From assembly GCA_024234895.1 (NCBI GenBank), contig JACKNJ010000002.1, positions 191,001 to 255,000 of the forward strand: a stretch of DNA of 64,000 nucleotides, in the 5' to 3' direction. Numbering within the stretch: the stretch's first letter is position 1; each line of letters opens with the position of its first letter. The DNA is from Gammaproteobacteria bacterium (lineage in GTDB: Bacteria; Pseudomonadota; Gammaproteobacteria; JACKNK01). Both the position numbers and the translations under genes were made by a program. The notes beneath the pieces are model-generated. The model searched no databases. It saw only the letters and a list, made by a program, of their open reading frames with translations, and was not told where the DNA came from. Of the stretch, positions 37,736 through 47,678 are shown one piece after another.

Positions 37736-40700
37736 ATGCAGAGCAGCCAAGGGATTGATTACAGCACCCTGACATGGGTCCGCCCCAGCATCGACGAGAC
37801 GCTGGGGCAGGCCCGTGACGCGCTGGAGTCGTTCGTCCAGGACCCCCAGGACGCGCGGGCCCTGCAGACCTGTGTGGACGGTCTGCATCAGATCAAGGGC
37901 ACGCTGACGATGATGCAGACGGCGAGCGCCGCTCGTCTCGCCGAGGAAATGGAAGCCACCGCGCGCGCCATGGCCGATGGCGGTGCGCGCCATGCCGACG
38001 AGGCCATCGAGAGCCTCATGCGGGCCATTCTGCAGCTCCCGGATTACCTGGAATGGCTGCAATCCGGCAAACCGGACCGCCCGCAGGTCCTGCAACCACT
38101 GATCGACGATCTGCGCGTCGCGCGTGGCGAGGCAGCCGGTCTCCCGCCGGTCGCGCTCGATACCAAGGCGGTCGGCACCGTGGCGGAGCCCAAGCCCGAC
38201 CAGGAAGTCCGCACCCTCGCCGGGCGCGTGCGCCCGCTTTACCAGTCCGGACTCGTCCAGCTGCTGCGCGACACCCCGGACGAAGCCGGCACCCGGCGCA
38301 TGCTGCAAGCCCTCGACACGCTGATCCGGACCTGCCGCCTGCCGCGAGCCCATCTCCTCTGGACCCTGGCCGGCGGCCAGCTCGAGGCCGCGACCGCCAG
38401 CGGCAAGCCATTGGCCCTGCCTGACAAACGCCTGCTGGGGCAGATCGACCGGGAAATGAAGCGTCTCGCCGACCAGGGCGAACGCGCATTGGATGACGCA
38501 CCGAACACCGATCTGCTGGACAACCTCGGGGCACTGATCCAGGCCGGCGCCGCGACCGGAAAACGTGCCCAGGCCGCCCGCGCGGCATTGCAAACCTTGC
38601 AGGCCGAGACCTCCACCGCCCCGACTGCGGACGCCGAACAACCCGCGCTCAGCGGCGTCAACGCGCAGGTTCTGGAAACCGTAACGGCGGCGATCCGCGA
38701 AGATCTCTCCGCCATCAAGGACGCGCTCGACCTGTACGCGCGCGACCCACAGCCCGACGCCGGCAAGCTGGCGCCTCTGTCCGAGCCATTGCGCAAGATC
38801 GCCGACACCTTGAACGTGATCGGCCTGCAATCCGGGCGGTCGGTGGTCGCCGCGATGGGCGAGGTCATCGCGACGTCGGTCAAGCAAGACCGCAAACTGC
38901 CGGACTCCGCGCAGCTTGAGATGGCCACCGCCGTGCTGTTCGTGGAATCCGCGTTGAACGGGCTTCGCGATGGCCGTGGCGAGACCACCGGTGACGCCGA
39001 CGAAGTGCTCGAAAGCCTGCGACGCATACATGAACCGAGCGACGCCGGAACTGCGCGCCGCGTGGTCTATGCCGCACTGCCGGATGCGGAGTTCCAGCAG
39101 GTCGCGGATGCGGTCATGCGGGAGGCGCACATCGATATCGGCCGGAGCAAGGACGCGATCGCGGCCTTCATAGACAGTCCTTTCGATGAAGGCCTGCTGT
39201 CCGACACCCCGGAACTGTTCGCGCGCATCAGCGGCGCGCTCGGCTTGACCAACCAGCCCCATGCCGCGGCCCTGACCGATGGGGTCCGCGTCTATCTGGA
39301 ACACGAACTGCGCGGCGGTCACCAGCTGCCGGAGCGCGCCAAACTGGAAAATCTCGCCGACGCAATCAGCGCGATCGAGTATTTCCTGGAGGCCAAACAG
39401 CTCAAGCGGCGTGACGCGGAACAAGTTCTCGATGTCGCCGAGCAAAGCCTGAAACTGCTCGGCTATCCGTTCCCGGAGGCTGCGCGCGACGCGGACGTGG
39501 TCGGGAACACCGAGGACATCCTCGCCGACGACGCGTTCCTGGCGGACCTGCCCGATGTCGACGATCTCGTCCCCGAACCGGTGCCGGATCTCACCGAGCC
39601 GGCGTTCGAAGGATCGGCGCACGTCCCGACCGGGCCCGATGTTGCCGATGCGGAACGATTCGTCGCCGCCGGGCCGGACAGCGCCGACGCCGAGGCCAGC
39701 GCGCCCGATGCGCATCCCCAAGCCAGATCTGCGGTCACCGATCTCATCACCCGCCTCCCGGAGCTGGCCGGCACTACGGAGGACGATTTCCTCGACATCT
39801 TCCTCGAGGAAGCGACCGAGGAACGGGACCGGATTGCCGGCCTGCTGCGCGGATGGCGGGACGACGCGGACAACCTGGACCGGGTGGTCGAACTGCGGCG
39901 TGCCTACCACACCCTCAAGGGCAGCGGTCGCATGGTCGGTGCCACCCGGCTGGGCGAGTTCGCCTGGCTGGTGGAGGATCTGCTCAACCGGGTCATGGAC
40001 GGCGGCGTCACGATGGACGACCGCCTGTTCGATACGGTCGAGGTGGCGAGCCGGCACGCGCTGCCGGAGCTGATCGCCCGTTTGGCCGACCCCGAAAGCC
40101 CGCTGACCGCGGACGTCGATCTGATCGCCGCCCGCCTGCTTGCGATCCGCAACCACAGCGACGCATGGCCGGATCGCGACGACGATATCGGCGCGGTCGA
40201 ACATCCGGCGGCTGCCGATGCCAGCGGATTGGCGGACAACCAGGCAGACGCCGAGCCGGACATCGAGCCAGTCGGCGAGCTGTTGCTCGACGAGCTGGCG
40301 GCGCCGGACGATGAAATCCGGGAACCCGAGGTCGAGGAGATCGACTACGGCGGGCTGGGCGAATGGCTGGAGCCACTGGCCACCGAGAACGGCAACGCCG
40401 AACTGCCCCGCGAAAGCGCCGTCGAGGACATCGAAGAGCCCGTTGCCGAGGATTACGCGGAACACGGCGCAGAGTCCGACGCCAGCGACGATGCGCCGCC
40501 ATCCGAATTCAATTTCGCAGTCGAGTTCGGGGCCGAACCGGAGCCGCTCGCGGAGCCCCCGTCGGAAACCCCCATACACCTCGATACCCCCGTCCCCGAC
40601 TGGGCTGCCGAGCCCGAATTCGAATCCGAATTCGCGGCGGAGGACGACGAACAGCGCCTCGATCCGGTGCTGTACGAAATCTTCAGCAAGGAACTGCTCG

Positions 40701-43700
40701 GCCACCTGGACACGCTGGACGCCTTCGTCGCGGATGCCCGCGAGCAGGGTTTCCCCGGCAAGCCGAGCGCGGAATTGCGCCGCGCGCTCCACACCATTCT
40801 CGGCTCCACGCGCACCACCGGCATCACCGAACTCGCCGACCTCGCCGGGCCGCTCGACAGCTACATCAAGGACGCCGGCGTCAACGAGGAATCGCTGACC
40901 GAAACCGACCTCGAACTGCTCAGCGGCAGTACGCGCTTGTTCCGGGAGTCGATCGGCCAACTCAACGACCCGAATTTCACCTTCCCGGACATCGGCCCCC
41001 TGGTCGACGGCATCAGCCGAGCGTTCACGCAGCGAACCCGACTGCGTGCGGAAGGCCCGACGGAACCGGACCACGAAACCATTCTGGGGATTAGCGAGGA
41101 AGACCTCGCCGACAGCGAACCCGTACCGGTTTCCGCCCTGGAAGCCGCGCCGGACCTTGCGCCGACCGACCTGCCGGAAGCATTGCTTTCCGAAGCGATC
41201 GAAGCCGACGTCGCCACCTCCGACCATATCGGCGCCCCCGATGCCGACATCGCCGACGCGCATACCGATGACGTGGCACCGCTCGCCGATCTGGACCAGG
41301 CCGCGTTCGATATGGACGAAACGCCCGTGGCCCCGGTCGACGAGCGTTCTGTCGAGGAGGGGCTCAGCGATGTCGACCTCTCCGATGCGGACATGGGCGA
41401 GGACGACGCGGACGCGAGCCATGGCGAAATCACCGCCGCCACGCCGCCCGACCCGGATGAGCCCGACCTGCCGTCGGCGATGGTTGATCTCACCGAGGAC
41501 CTGCCACCGGAGTGGGTCAGCGGCGCGGCGGATTGGGGCGGTGCCGAGGCGTACCCGGTCGCCAGCCCGGAAGCCGGCTCCGCAGCCGAGCCCGCAGTGG
41601 AACCCGCCTCGGCGACTGCGGAAAACGAGGGCGACGGGCAGGATTTCCAGGTCGATACCGACGCGGATCTGCTGGACATCTTCCTGGAGGAAAGCGCGGA
41701 GATTCTGGATGCCGCCGAGGCAGATCTGACCCAGCTGCAACGCAAACCGGACGACCGCGCGATCATCGCGTCGCTGCAACGCGGCCTGCACACCCTGAAG
41801 GGTGGCGCGCGCATGGCCGGCCTGACCCCGATCGGCGACCTCTCGCACGCGCTGGAAACGCTGTTCGAGGCGATGGGCAGCGGCAAGGTCAAGGCCGACG
41901 ACCACGCAATCCGCCTGCTCAACCAGTGCTTCGATCGCCTGCTCAACATGACCTTCGAGACGCGCACCCGCGCCGCGATATCCCACGGCAAGGACCTGAT
42001 CGAAGCGGTCGACGCGCTGACCCGGGGCGATATCGTCGAACTGCCCGTCCCGGCAGAAGCCGAGCCCGCTGAGCCCGTCGTTGCGGCGGACGACTTCCCC
42101 ACGCTCCCGGAGCCGCTGGACATGGCCGAGTTGGCGCCCATCGACGAAATCGAAGCCGAGCCCACGCCGGCGCCGATCATTGATGACCCCGTCGACAGCG
42201 CGACCGGACAAGGCGAACCCGCCCTCACCCAGGACGCGGCGGAGTCCGGACAGGCCCCGAGCCGTACCGAAACCGGGCGGGTTGAGCAGATTCGCGTGCG
42301 CGCCGAGGTGCTCGGCAACCTGGTCAACCTCGCCGGCGAGGTATCCATCTTCCGATCCCGTCTGGAGCAGCAGCTCGGCTCCTTCCAGTTCAACATCACC
42401 GAGCTTGATCAGACGGTCGCCCGCGTGCGCGATCAGCTGCGCAAGCTGGAGATCGAGACCGAAGCGCAGATCCTGTCGCGTTATCACAAGGAAACCAGCG
42501 CGGGTGACTCCGATTTCGATCCGCTCGAGCTGGATCGCTTCTCGCAGTTGCAGCAGCTCTCGCGCGCGCTGTCCGAGGGCATCAACGACCTGCTGAACAT
42601 CCAGGGCGCGCTCGATGGTCTGGCCAGCGAGACGGAAACCCTGCTGCGCCAGCAGTCACGGGTGAACACCGAATTGCAGGAAGGCCTGATGGGGCTGCGC
42701 ATGGTGCCGTTCACCAGCGTCGAGCCGCGCCTGCGGCGCATCGTCCGGCAGACTGCCCAGGAGCTCGGCAAGAAGGTCGAACTGAGCATCGTCGGCGGCG
42801 GATCGGAAATCGACCGCACCATCCTCGAACGCATGACCGCGCCGCTCGAGCACATGCTGCGCAACGCCATCTCGCACGGTATCGAGATGCCGGCGCAGCG
42901 CCGCGCCGGCGGCAAGCCGGAAACCGGCACCATCACGGTGCGCCTGGGCCGCGAGGGCGCCGACGTGGTCATCGAGGTGCGCGACGACGGCGCCGGCGTC
43001 AACCTCGAAAAGCTGCGCGCGAAGGCAATCGAACGCGGCCTGCTCGGCGAGCACGACACCCTTCCCGATCACGATTTGATGCAGCTCTTGCTGGAGTCCG
43101 GCTTCAGTACCGCCGAGCGCGTCTCGCAGATCGCCGGTCGCGGCGTCGGCATGGACGTGGTCCGTTCCGAGGTCCGCCAGCTCAGCGGAACGCTCGACAT
43201 CAACAGTCTGCCGGGGCGTGGCGCCTGGTTCACGATCCGCCTGCCGTTCACGCTGTCGGTCAACAAGGCCCTGTTGATCACCGTTGGCGACGACCCGTAC
43301 GCGATCCCGCTGGCCGCACTCGACGGCGTGATCCGCCTCAATCACGAAGTCCTGCAACGCAGCTACGGCAGTGACACGCCGCTCTACGAGTACGCCGGCA
43401 ACAGCTATGCGCTGATGCATCTCGGCAACCTGCTCGGCGCCGCGCTGCCAACCCAGCCGGACGAACACGACCGCGTGCCGGTACTGCTGGTCCGCGCCGG
43501 TGACCAGCGCGTCGCGCTCCAGGTCGACGGCCTGATCGGCAGCCGCGAAATCGTCGTCAAGTCGTTGGGCGTGCAGCTGGCCGGCGTGCCCGGCATCGCC
43601 GGCGCGACCATCCTCGGCGACGGGCGCGTGGTGCTGATCCTCGAACTCGGCACCCTGGTCCGTATCGGCCGGACGCCACACCAGGAACGTCTGGTCGAGG

Positions 43701-44095
43701 TCGCCGGTCGCAAGGAACGCGAGGAACCGCGCCTGTCGGTGATGGTGGTCGACGACTCCATCACCATGCGCAAGGTCGCCACCCGCCTGCTGGAACGTCA
43801 CAACGTCCATGTGCTGACCGCGAAGGACGGCATCGATGCGCTGTCGCAGTTGCAGGACATGATCCCCGACGTGATGCTGCTCGACATCGAAATGCCGCGC
43901 ATGGACGGTTTCGAGCTGGCCTCGCACATGCGCCGCGACGATCGCCTGAAGAACGTGCCGATCGTGATGATCACCTCGCGTACCGGTGAGAAGCACCGCG
44001 AGCGGGCCGCCGAGATCGGCGTCAACGAGTACCTGGGCAAGCCGTACAAGGAGAACGATCTCCTCCAGACCATCCTTGGTCTGGCCCACAGGTAA
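37736..44095 (+). CDS. chpA: ChpA/PilL hybrid histidine kinase with multiple Hpt domains
   Basis: 2119 residues. The N-terminus (YSTLTWVRPSIDETLGQARD) matches ChpA. Hpt-like sites are at His51 (LHQIKGTL), His725 (YHTLKGSGRM), His1019 (LHTILGSTRT) and His1352 (LHTLKGGARM), separated by long Asp/Glu/Pro/Ala linkers. Then come the dimerisation helices, the ATPase with Asn1710 (LRNAISHG) and QIAGRGVGMDVV, a CheW domain, and a C-terminal receiver with Asp2050 (LLDIEMPRMDGF). Pseudomonas ChpA is longer with more phosphotransfer sites, so this is a reduced version. At His1019 the K of the HxxKG motif is replaced by L, so phosphorylation there may be impaired. It phosphorylates PilG and PilH. Confidence 0.93.
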   Translation: MQSSQGIDYSTLTWVRPSIDETLGQARDALESFVQDPQDARALQTCVDGLHQIKGTLTMMQTASAARLAEEMEATARAMADGGARHADEAIESLMRAILQLPDYLEWLQSGKPDRPQVLQPLIDDLRVARGEAAGLPPVALDTKAVGTVAEPKPDQEVRTLAGRVRPLYQSGLVQLLRDTPDEAGTRRMLQALDTLIRTCRLPRAHLLWTLAGGQLEAATASGKPLALPDKRLLGQIDREMKRLADQGERALDDAPNTDLLDNLGALIQAGAATGKRAQAARAALQTLQAETSTAPTADAEQPALSGVNAQVLETVTAAIREDLSAIKDALDLYARDPQPDAGKLAPLSEPLRKIADTLNVIGLQSGRSVVAAMGEVIATSVKQDRKLPDSAQLEMATAVLFVESALNGLRDGRGETTGDADEVLESLRRIHEPSDAGTARRVVYAALPDAEFQQVADAVMREAHIDIGRSKDAIAAFIDSPFDEGLLSDTPELFARISGALGLTNQPHAAALTDGVRVYLEHELRGGHQLPERAKLENLADAISAIEYFLEAKQLKRRDAEQVLDVAEQSLKLLGYPFPEAARDADVVGNTEDILADDAFLADLPDVDDLVPEPVPDLTEPAFEGSAHVPTGPDVADAERFVAAGPDSADAEASAPDAHPQARSAVTDLITRLPELAGTTEDDFLDIFLEEATEERDRIAGLLRGWRDDADNLDRVVELRRAYHTLKGSGRMVGATRLGEFAWLVEDLLNRVMDGGVTMDDRLFDTVEVASRHALPELIARLADPESPLTADVDLIAARLLAIRNHSDAWPDRDDDIGAVEHPAAADASGLADNQADAEPDIEPVGELLLDELAAPDDEIREPEVEEIDYGGLGEWLEPLATENGNAELPRESAVEDIEEPVAEDYAEHGAESDASDDAPPSEFNFAVEFGAEPEPLAEPPSETPIHLDTPVPDWAAEPEFESEFAAEDDEQRLDPVLYEIFSKELLGHLDTLDAFVADAREQGFPGKPSAELRRALHTILGSTRTTGITELADLAGPLDSYIKDAGVNEESLTETDLELLSGSTRLFRESIGQLNDPNFTFPDIGPLVDGISRAFTQRTRLRAEGPTEPDHETILGISEEDLADSEPVPVSALEAAPDLAPTDLPEALLSEAIEADVATSDHIGAPDADIADAHTDDVAPLADLDQAAFDMDETPVAPVDERSVEEGLSDVDLSDADMGEDDADASHGEITAATPPDPDEPDLPSAMVDLTEDLPPEWVSGAADWGGAEAYPVASPEAGSAAEPAVEPASATAENEGDGQDFQVDTDADLLDIFLEESAEILDAAEADLTQLQRKPDDRAIIASLQRGLHTLKGGARMAGLTPIGDLSHALETLFEAMGSGKVKADDHAIRLLNQCFDRLLNMTFETRTRAAISHGKDLIEAVDALTRGDIVELPVPAEAEPAEPVVAADDFPTLPEPLDMAELAPIDEIEAEPTPAPIIDDPVDSATGQGEPALTQDAAESGQAPSRTETGRVEQIRVRAEVLGNLVNLAGEVSIFRSRLEQQLGSFQFNITELDQTVARVRDQLRKLEIETEAQILSRYHKETSAGDSDFDPLELDRFSQLQQLSRALSEGINDLLNIQGALDGLASETETLLRQQSRVNTELQEGLMGLRMVPFTSVEPRLRRIVRQTAQELGKKVELSIVGGGSEIDRTILERMTAPLEHMLRNAISHGIEMPAQRRAGGKPETGTITVRLGREGADVVIEVRDDGAGVNLEKLRAKAIERGLLGEHDTLPDHDLMQLLLESGFSTAERVSQIAGRGVGMDVVRSEVRQLSGTLDINSLPGRGAWFTIRLPFTLSVNKALLITVGDDPYAIPLAALDGVIRLNHEVLQRSYGSDTPLYEYAGNSYALMHLGNLLGAALPTQPDEHDRVPVLLVRAGDQRVALQVDGLIGSREIVVKSLGVQLAGVPGIAGATILGDGRVVLILELGTLVRIGRTPHQERLVEVAGRKEREEPRLSVMVVDDSITMRKVATRLLERHNVHVLTAKDGIDALSQLQDMIPDVMLLDIEMPRMDGFELASHMRRDDRLKNVPIVMITSRTGEKHRERAAEIGVNEYLGKPYKENDLLQTILGLAHR

Positions 44096-44131
44096 CGCCC
44101 GGAAATCACGCACGCAGGATAGGGGCCGCCG

Positions 44132-44614
44132 ATGCCTACCGAAGACGATCTCAGATCCATCCGCGCCTTCGTGGTGCCGCTCGGCGACTTCCAGATGCTG
44201 TTGCCGAACGCGACCATCGCCGAGGTGGTGGACTACCAACCGATCACGCCGGTCGACAATGCGCCCGCGTGGCTGCTGGGCATGTACAACTGGCGCAGCC
44301 GCATGGTGCCGCTGTATTCCCAGGAACACGCGATGGGGCAGAGCCCGCCGGCGCCGGACCGACGCTCACGGGTGCTGGTCATCAACAGCCTCACTGGCAC
44401 GCGGGGCGTCGAGCAGTACGGCATCATCGCGCGCGGCATTCCCCACCTGGTGACCGTCGATCGCAACAGCATCGAAGCCCGCGAACAGTTGTTGAAGAGT
44501 CCCGTGGTGCGGGCCTTCGCCAGCCTCAACAATGAAGATGTACTGATCCCGGACCTCGACCGCGTCGAGGCCATGCTGGCCGGCGTGCTCATGTCCACCG
44601 GCAGGCCTCACTAG
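44132..44614 (+). CDS. second CheW-type protein of the Pil-Chp cluster
   Basis: 160 residues. CheW fold with FVVPLGDFQMLLPNATIAEVV, the hallmark PAWLLGMYNWRSRMVPLYS and ARGIPHLVTVD. It follows chpA by 36 bases. It occupies the place of ChpC in Pseudomonas, a CheW-like adaptor, but sequence alone does not separate ChpC from other CheW copies. The genes pilK (CheR) and chpB (CheB) that flank chpA in Pseudomonas are absent. Confidence 0.85.
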   Translation: MPTEDDLRSIRAFVVPLGDFQMLLPNATIAEVVDYQPITPVDNAPAWLLGMYNWRSRMVPLYSQEHAMGQSPPAPDRRSRVLVINSLTGTRGVEQYGIIARGIPHLVTVDRNSIEAREQLLKSPVVRAFASLNNEDVLIPDLDRVEAMLAGVLMSTGRPH

Positions 44615-44638
44615 GCAGACCTCATTGCGCAGGCCGTA

Positions 44639-45361
44639 CTAGGCCAGGTCGCCCGCTCCCGCCTGCAACACCGCCAGTGCCGCCAGCGCGGCGGTCTCGG
44701 TGCGCAGCACCCGTGGTCCGAGCGCAACGTTCTGCCATCCCTGGTCACACGCTGCCTGGATTTCCGCGTCGCTGAGTCCGCCTTCGGGGCCGATCAGCAG
44801 TGCGGTCCCGGTCATTCCCCGCGCCGCCGCCAACAGCGTCGTGTCGGCCAAGGGGTCAAGCACCAGCCCGTCGAAACGCGTCAATACCTCGGTCATGTCG
44901 AGTGGCTCGTCCACTTCCGGAATCGTCGCGCGACCGCACTGTTCACAGGCCGCGATCACCACCCCGCGCCAGTGCGCGAGACGCTTCGCCTGACGGGCTT
45001 CGTCGACGCGCACGACGGTGCGCTCGGTGATCACCGGCACGATCCGCGCGACCCCCAGCTCCACCGCCTTCTGGATCGCCCAGTCCATGCGTTCACCCTT
45101 GGAGATGCCCTGCAGGAGCGTGATCCGCAACGGTGACTCGTTATCGACCGGTTCGGGGGCGCCGATCCGTACGGTCGCGTCGCGACGACCGACGGCAACG
45201 AGTTCGGCCGGGTAATCCTTGCCGTCCCCGTTGAACAAGGTCAGCGCGGCGCCGACGCGCATGCGCAACACCTGCACGACATGGCGGGCCGCGACTTCCG
45301 GCAAGGCGAACTCGCCACCGCTGGCAAGCGCCGCCTCGACATGGATACGGGGGTTCCGCAT
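44639..45361 (-). CDS. rsmE: 16S rRNA (uracil1498-N3)-methyltransferase
   Basis: 240 residues. N-terminal PUA-like part with HVVQVLRMRVGAALTLFNGDG, then a SPOUT knot: ITLLQGISKGERMDWAIQKA, ELGVARIVPVITERTV, and the SAM site LLIGPEGGLSDAEI with LGPRVLRTETAALAAL. It methylates helix 44 of 16S rRNA. Convergent with the CheW gene. Confidence 0.95.
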   Translation of the reverse strand: MRNPRIHVEAALASGGEFALPEVAARHVVQVLRMRVGAALTLFNGDGKDYPAELVAVGRRDATVRIGAPEPVDNESPLRITLLQGISKGERMDWAIQKAVELGVARIVPVITERTVVRVDEARQAKRLAHWRGVVIAACEQCGRATIPEVDEPLDMTEVLTRFDGLVLDPLADTTLLAAARGMTGTALLIGPEGGLSDAEIQAACDQGWQNVALGPRVLRTETAALAALAVLQAGAGDLA

Positions 45362-45395
45362 CGCCGCGCTTCAGGGACCGCCGGGGGTAGCGGGC

Positions 45396-47678
45396 CTAGC
45401 TCGCGGGACTGGCGACCAGAACGTCGCTGTCGCGGCGGCAGGCCAGATGCAGGTCGAAATGCGCCCCCTCGAACTCCTGCGAGATGACCCAAATCTGGCT
45501 GATCTCGTCACTGACGGTCGGCAGGGTCTCCAGGGTCTGGCGGATGCGCTCGCGGTCGAAGAACGCGAACGGCTCGTCGAGGATCATCGACTGCATGCCA
45601 TGTGACTGCGAGTCGACCATCGCCTGCGACAGGGCCAGTCGCACCCCCAGCACCAGTTGCCGGTGGGTGCCGCTGGACAGTTCCTCGAGTTCGACGAAAT
45701 CGTTCTTGTCGTTGGAGAACACCTGCACCTTGAAGTCGTCGTCGATCTTCAGATGCCGATATCGGCCCTCGGTGAACAGCGGCACGATGCGTACCAGGTA
45801 ATCCCGCATCTGCACATTGAAATCGTTGTAGATGCGCCGGCAGGTGCCCCGAATCTGATCCAGCCCCATCCGGCGCAGCTTGATGCGCTCGCGCGGCTCG
45901 TGCAGCTGGGCCCGCAGGTTGGCCTGACGCACGGTCAGCGCCTCCGCCTCGGCGCGACGACGCTCCTCGTTCTCGACCGCGGTCTCGGCCTCGGACTGGG
46001 CGCGCTCGGCGCGATCCGCGATCTGCCGGGCGTCATGGACCGCTGCCCCGAAGGTATCCAGCAGCGCATCCATGTCCTCGCGGAACATGTCGCGATCGTC
46101 CGCCAGCGGCTCCCGCCACGCGGCCAGGGCATCGGCGTCGAGCAGCGCCTTGCCGTCGCCGTCCGCAAAGGCATCCAGGGCCTCGTCGATATCGCGGTCG
46201 TGCAGCGCGCGCAGGCTCTCCACCTGCCTGGGCAGCGGCTGTTCGTCGATCCCGGCGATCAGATCGAGGTGTTCGCGCGCCTCGAGCGCGTGCGCATCGA
46301 GGCGCTCGCGCTCGAACCGCAGTCGGCGGATCCGCCGTGTCAGTGCGCCCCCGCGCAGGCTCAGCAGCAAGCCGATGGTCAGCGCGATGCCGGCGGTCCA
46401 GCGCAGCACGATCAGATTTTCGACCGTCTGCGGATCCCACCCCGGGAACCAGGCCCGCAACTGCGCGGCGAGTTGTTCACCCTCCGGGAACCCGACCTCG
46501 GGCGCGAGCAGCCAGCGGACGGTGATCACGGCCACCGCGACCAGCATCGCCAGCAGGGCGATCAGGCGCACCCAGCGGCGTCTGCCGGGCAAACCGGCCA
46601 GTTCGGACTCGATGTGGGCGCGCTGCGCGGGGTAGCTGTCGTCATGCGGTTTGGCGGCCTCCGTGGCCGTCTCCCCGTCGGCGCCGTCATCCTCCGACCT
46701 GCGCCCCAGCCATTCCCGCTCCTCGGCCGCATGCTGCTCGGCGCGCGCACGGATCGCGGCGAACCCATCGACCCGCTCGCGCAGCGCGCCGATCCAGCGA
46801 ACCAGATCCGTGCCCGGCGTCTCCGCGTCGACCGACAGGCAGACTTCCCGCAGCGTCGCGACCTGCTCATCGAGATGATCCGCGCGCTCCCGCCAGTGCC
46901 GGAAGCGCGTGTCGACCTCGCTGCCCAGGATCCCGTTGATCTGCGTCTCGACATCGGCGCCCAGGTCTTCCAGCTGCGCACGCCGGGTGCTGGCGACGGT
47001 GACCGCGCGCTGTGCATCGCGCAGCGCATCGGCACGTGCGGCGAGCGCGGCCTGTCGTTCCGCGAGCTCGCCGTCGACGACGGCGAGCCTCGCCAGCTGG
47101 TCGTCAATGTCCTCGATCGCGGCTTGCAGGTCGTCGATGTGCCGCCGATCGGCATCGACCTCCGCCTGCAATTCGTCGGCGACGCGGTCGAGTTCGGCAA
47201 TGCCGAGCAGCCCGCGCACCATGCCGCTGCTGGCGTGCGGCATGGTGATCTCGCGCTGCGCCAGATAGAAGGATTCGACGTACTGATCGAAGCTGAAGCC
47301 GACGATGTCCTCGACCGCGCGGGTCACCGCCTGCGCGCCCTGCGCGATGGTCTCGTCGTCGGCGAGCCGATGCAGGCTGGCGCTGTGATGACCTTCCAGG
47401 TTCAGGTAGCGGGCGACGCGGTAGTCCTGGCCGTCGGCGCCGCTGAACACCAGCTCGGCACTGGCCTTGGCCGCGCCCCATTTCATGGTCTTGAGGACTT
47501 CGTCCGGCTCGTAGGAGAAGGTGCGTCCGAACAGCGCCAGGCAGATGGCCTCGACGATTGCGGTCTTGCCGGCCTCGTTGGGGCCGGAAATGCCGATCAG
47601 GCCGCGTTCGGGCAGATCGTCGAGCTTCAGTTCCTTGTACTTGAGGACGTTCTCGGCGTGAAAGGCGCGGATGATCAT
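45396..47678 (-). CDS. YhaN/SbcC-like AAA ATPase with a central membrane hairpin
   Basis: 760 residues. SMC/Rad50-type head: Walker A GPNEAGKT (32-39), signature LSSGTHRQ (668-675), Walker B SMILDEPF (697-704). Coiled-coil arms lie at about 160-325 and 445-600. Where Rad50/SbcC has a CxxC zinc hook, this protein instead has two hydrophobic spans (about 369-391 and 423-441) with a 30-residue loop between, so the coil tips should enter the membrane. This layout recalls Bacillus YhaN, which normally pairs with the YhaO phosphoesterase; none is adjacent. The only partner is the 65-residue gene whose stop overlaps this start (ATGA). A DNA-related membrane-tethered role is inference. Confidence 0.8.
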   Translation of the reverse strand: MIIRAFHAENVLKYKELKLDDLPERGLIGISGPNEAGKTAIVEAICLALFGRTFSYEPDEVLKTMKWGAAKASAELVFSGADGQDYRVARYLNLEGHHSASLHRLADDETIAQGAQAVTRAVEDIVGFSFDQYVESFYLAQREITMPHASSGMVRGLLGIAELDRVADELQAEVDADRRHIDDLQAAIEDIDDQLARLAVVDGELAERQAALAARADALRDAQRAVTVASTRRAQLEDLGADVETQINGILGSEVDTRFRHWRERADHLDEQVATLREVCLSVDAETPGTDLVRWIGALRERVDGFAAIRARAEQHAAEEREWLGRRSEDDGADGETATEAAKPHDDSYPAQRAHIESELAGLPGRRRWVRLIALLAMLVAVAVITVRWLLAPEVGFPEGEQLAAQLRAWFPGWDPQTVENLIVLRWTAGIALTIGLLLSLRGGALTRRIRRLRFERERLDAHALEAREHLDLIAGIDEQPLPRQVESLRALHDRDIDEALDAFADGDGKALLDADALAAWREPLADDRDMFREDMDALLDTFGAAVHDARQIADRAERAQSEAETAVENEERRRAEAEALTVRQANLRAQLHEPRERIKLRRMGLDQIRGTCRRIYNDFNVQMRDYLVRIVPLFTEGRYRHLKIDDDFKVQVFSNDKNDFVELEELSSGTHRQLVLGVRLALSQAMVDSQSHGMQSMILDEPFAFFDRERIRQTLETLPTVSDEISQIWVISQEFEGAHFDLHLACRRDSDVLVASPAS

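Noticed and set aside
36944..42487. Open frame of 1847 codons antisense to pilJ and chpA
   Set aside because: Mirrors the codon bias of the real genes; composition is repetitive and lacks any domain, while PilJ and ChpA are complete.
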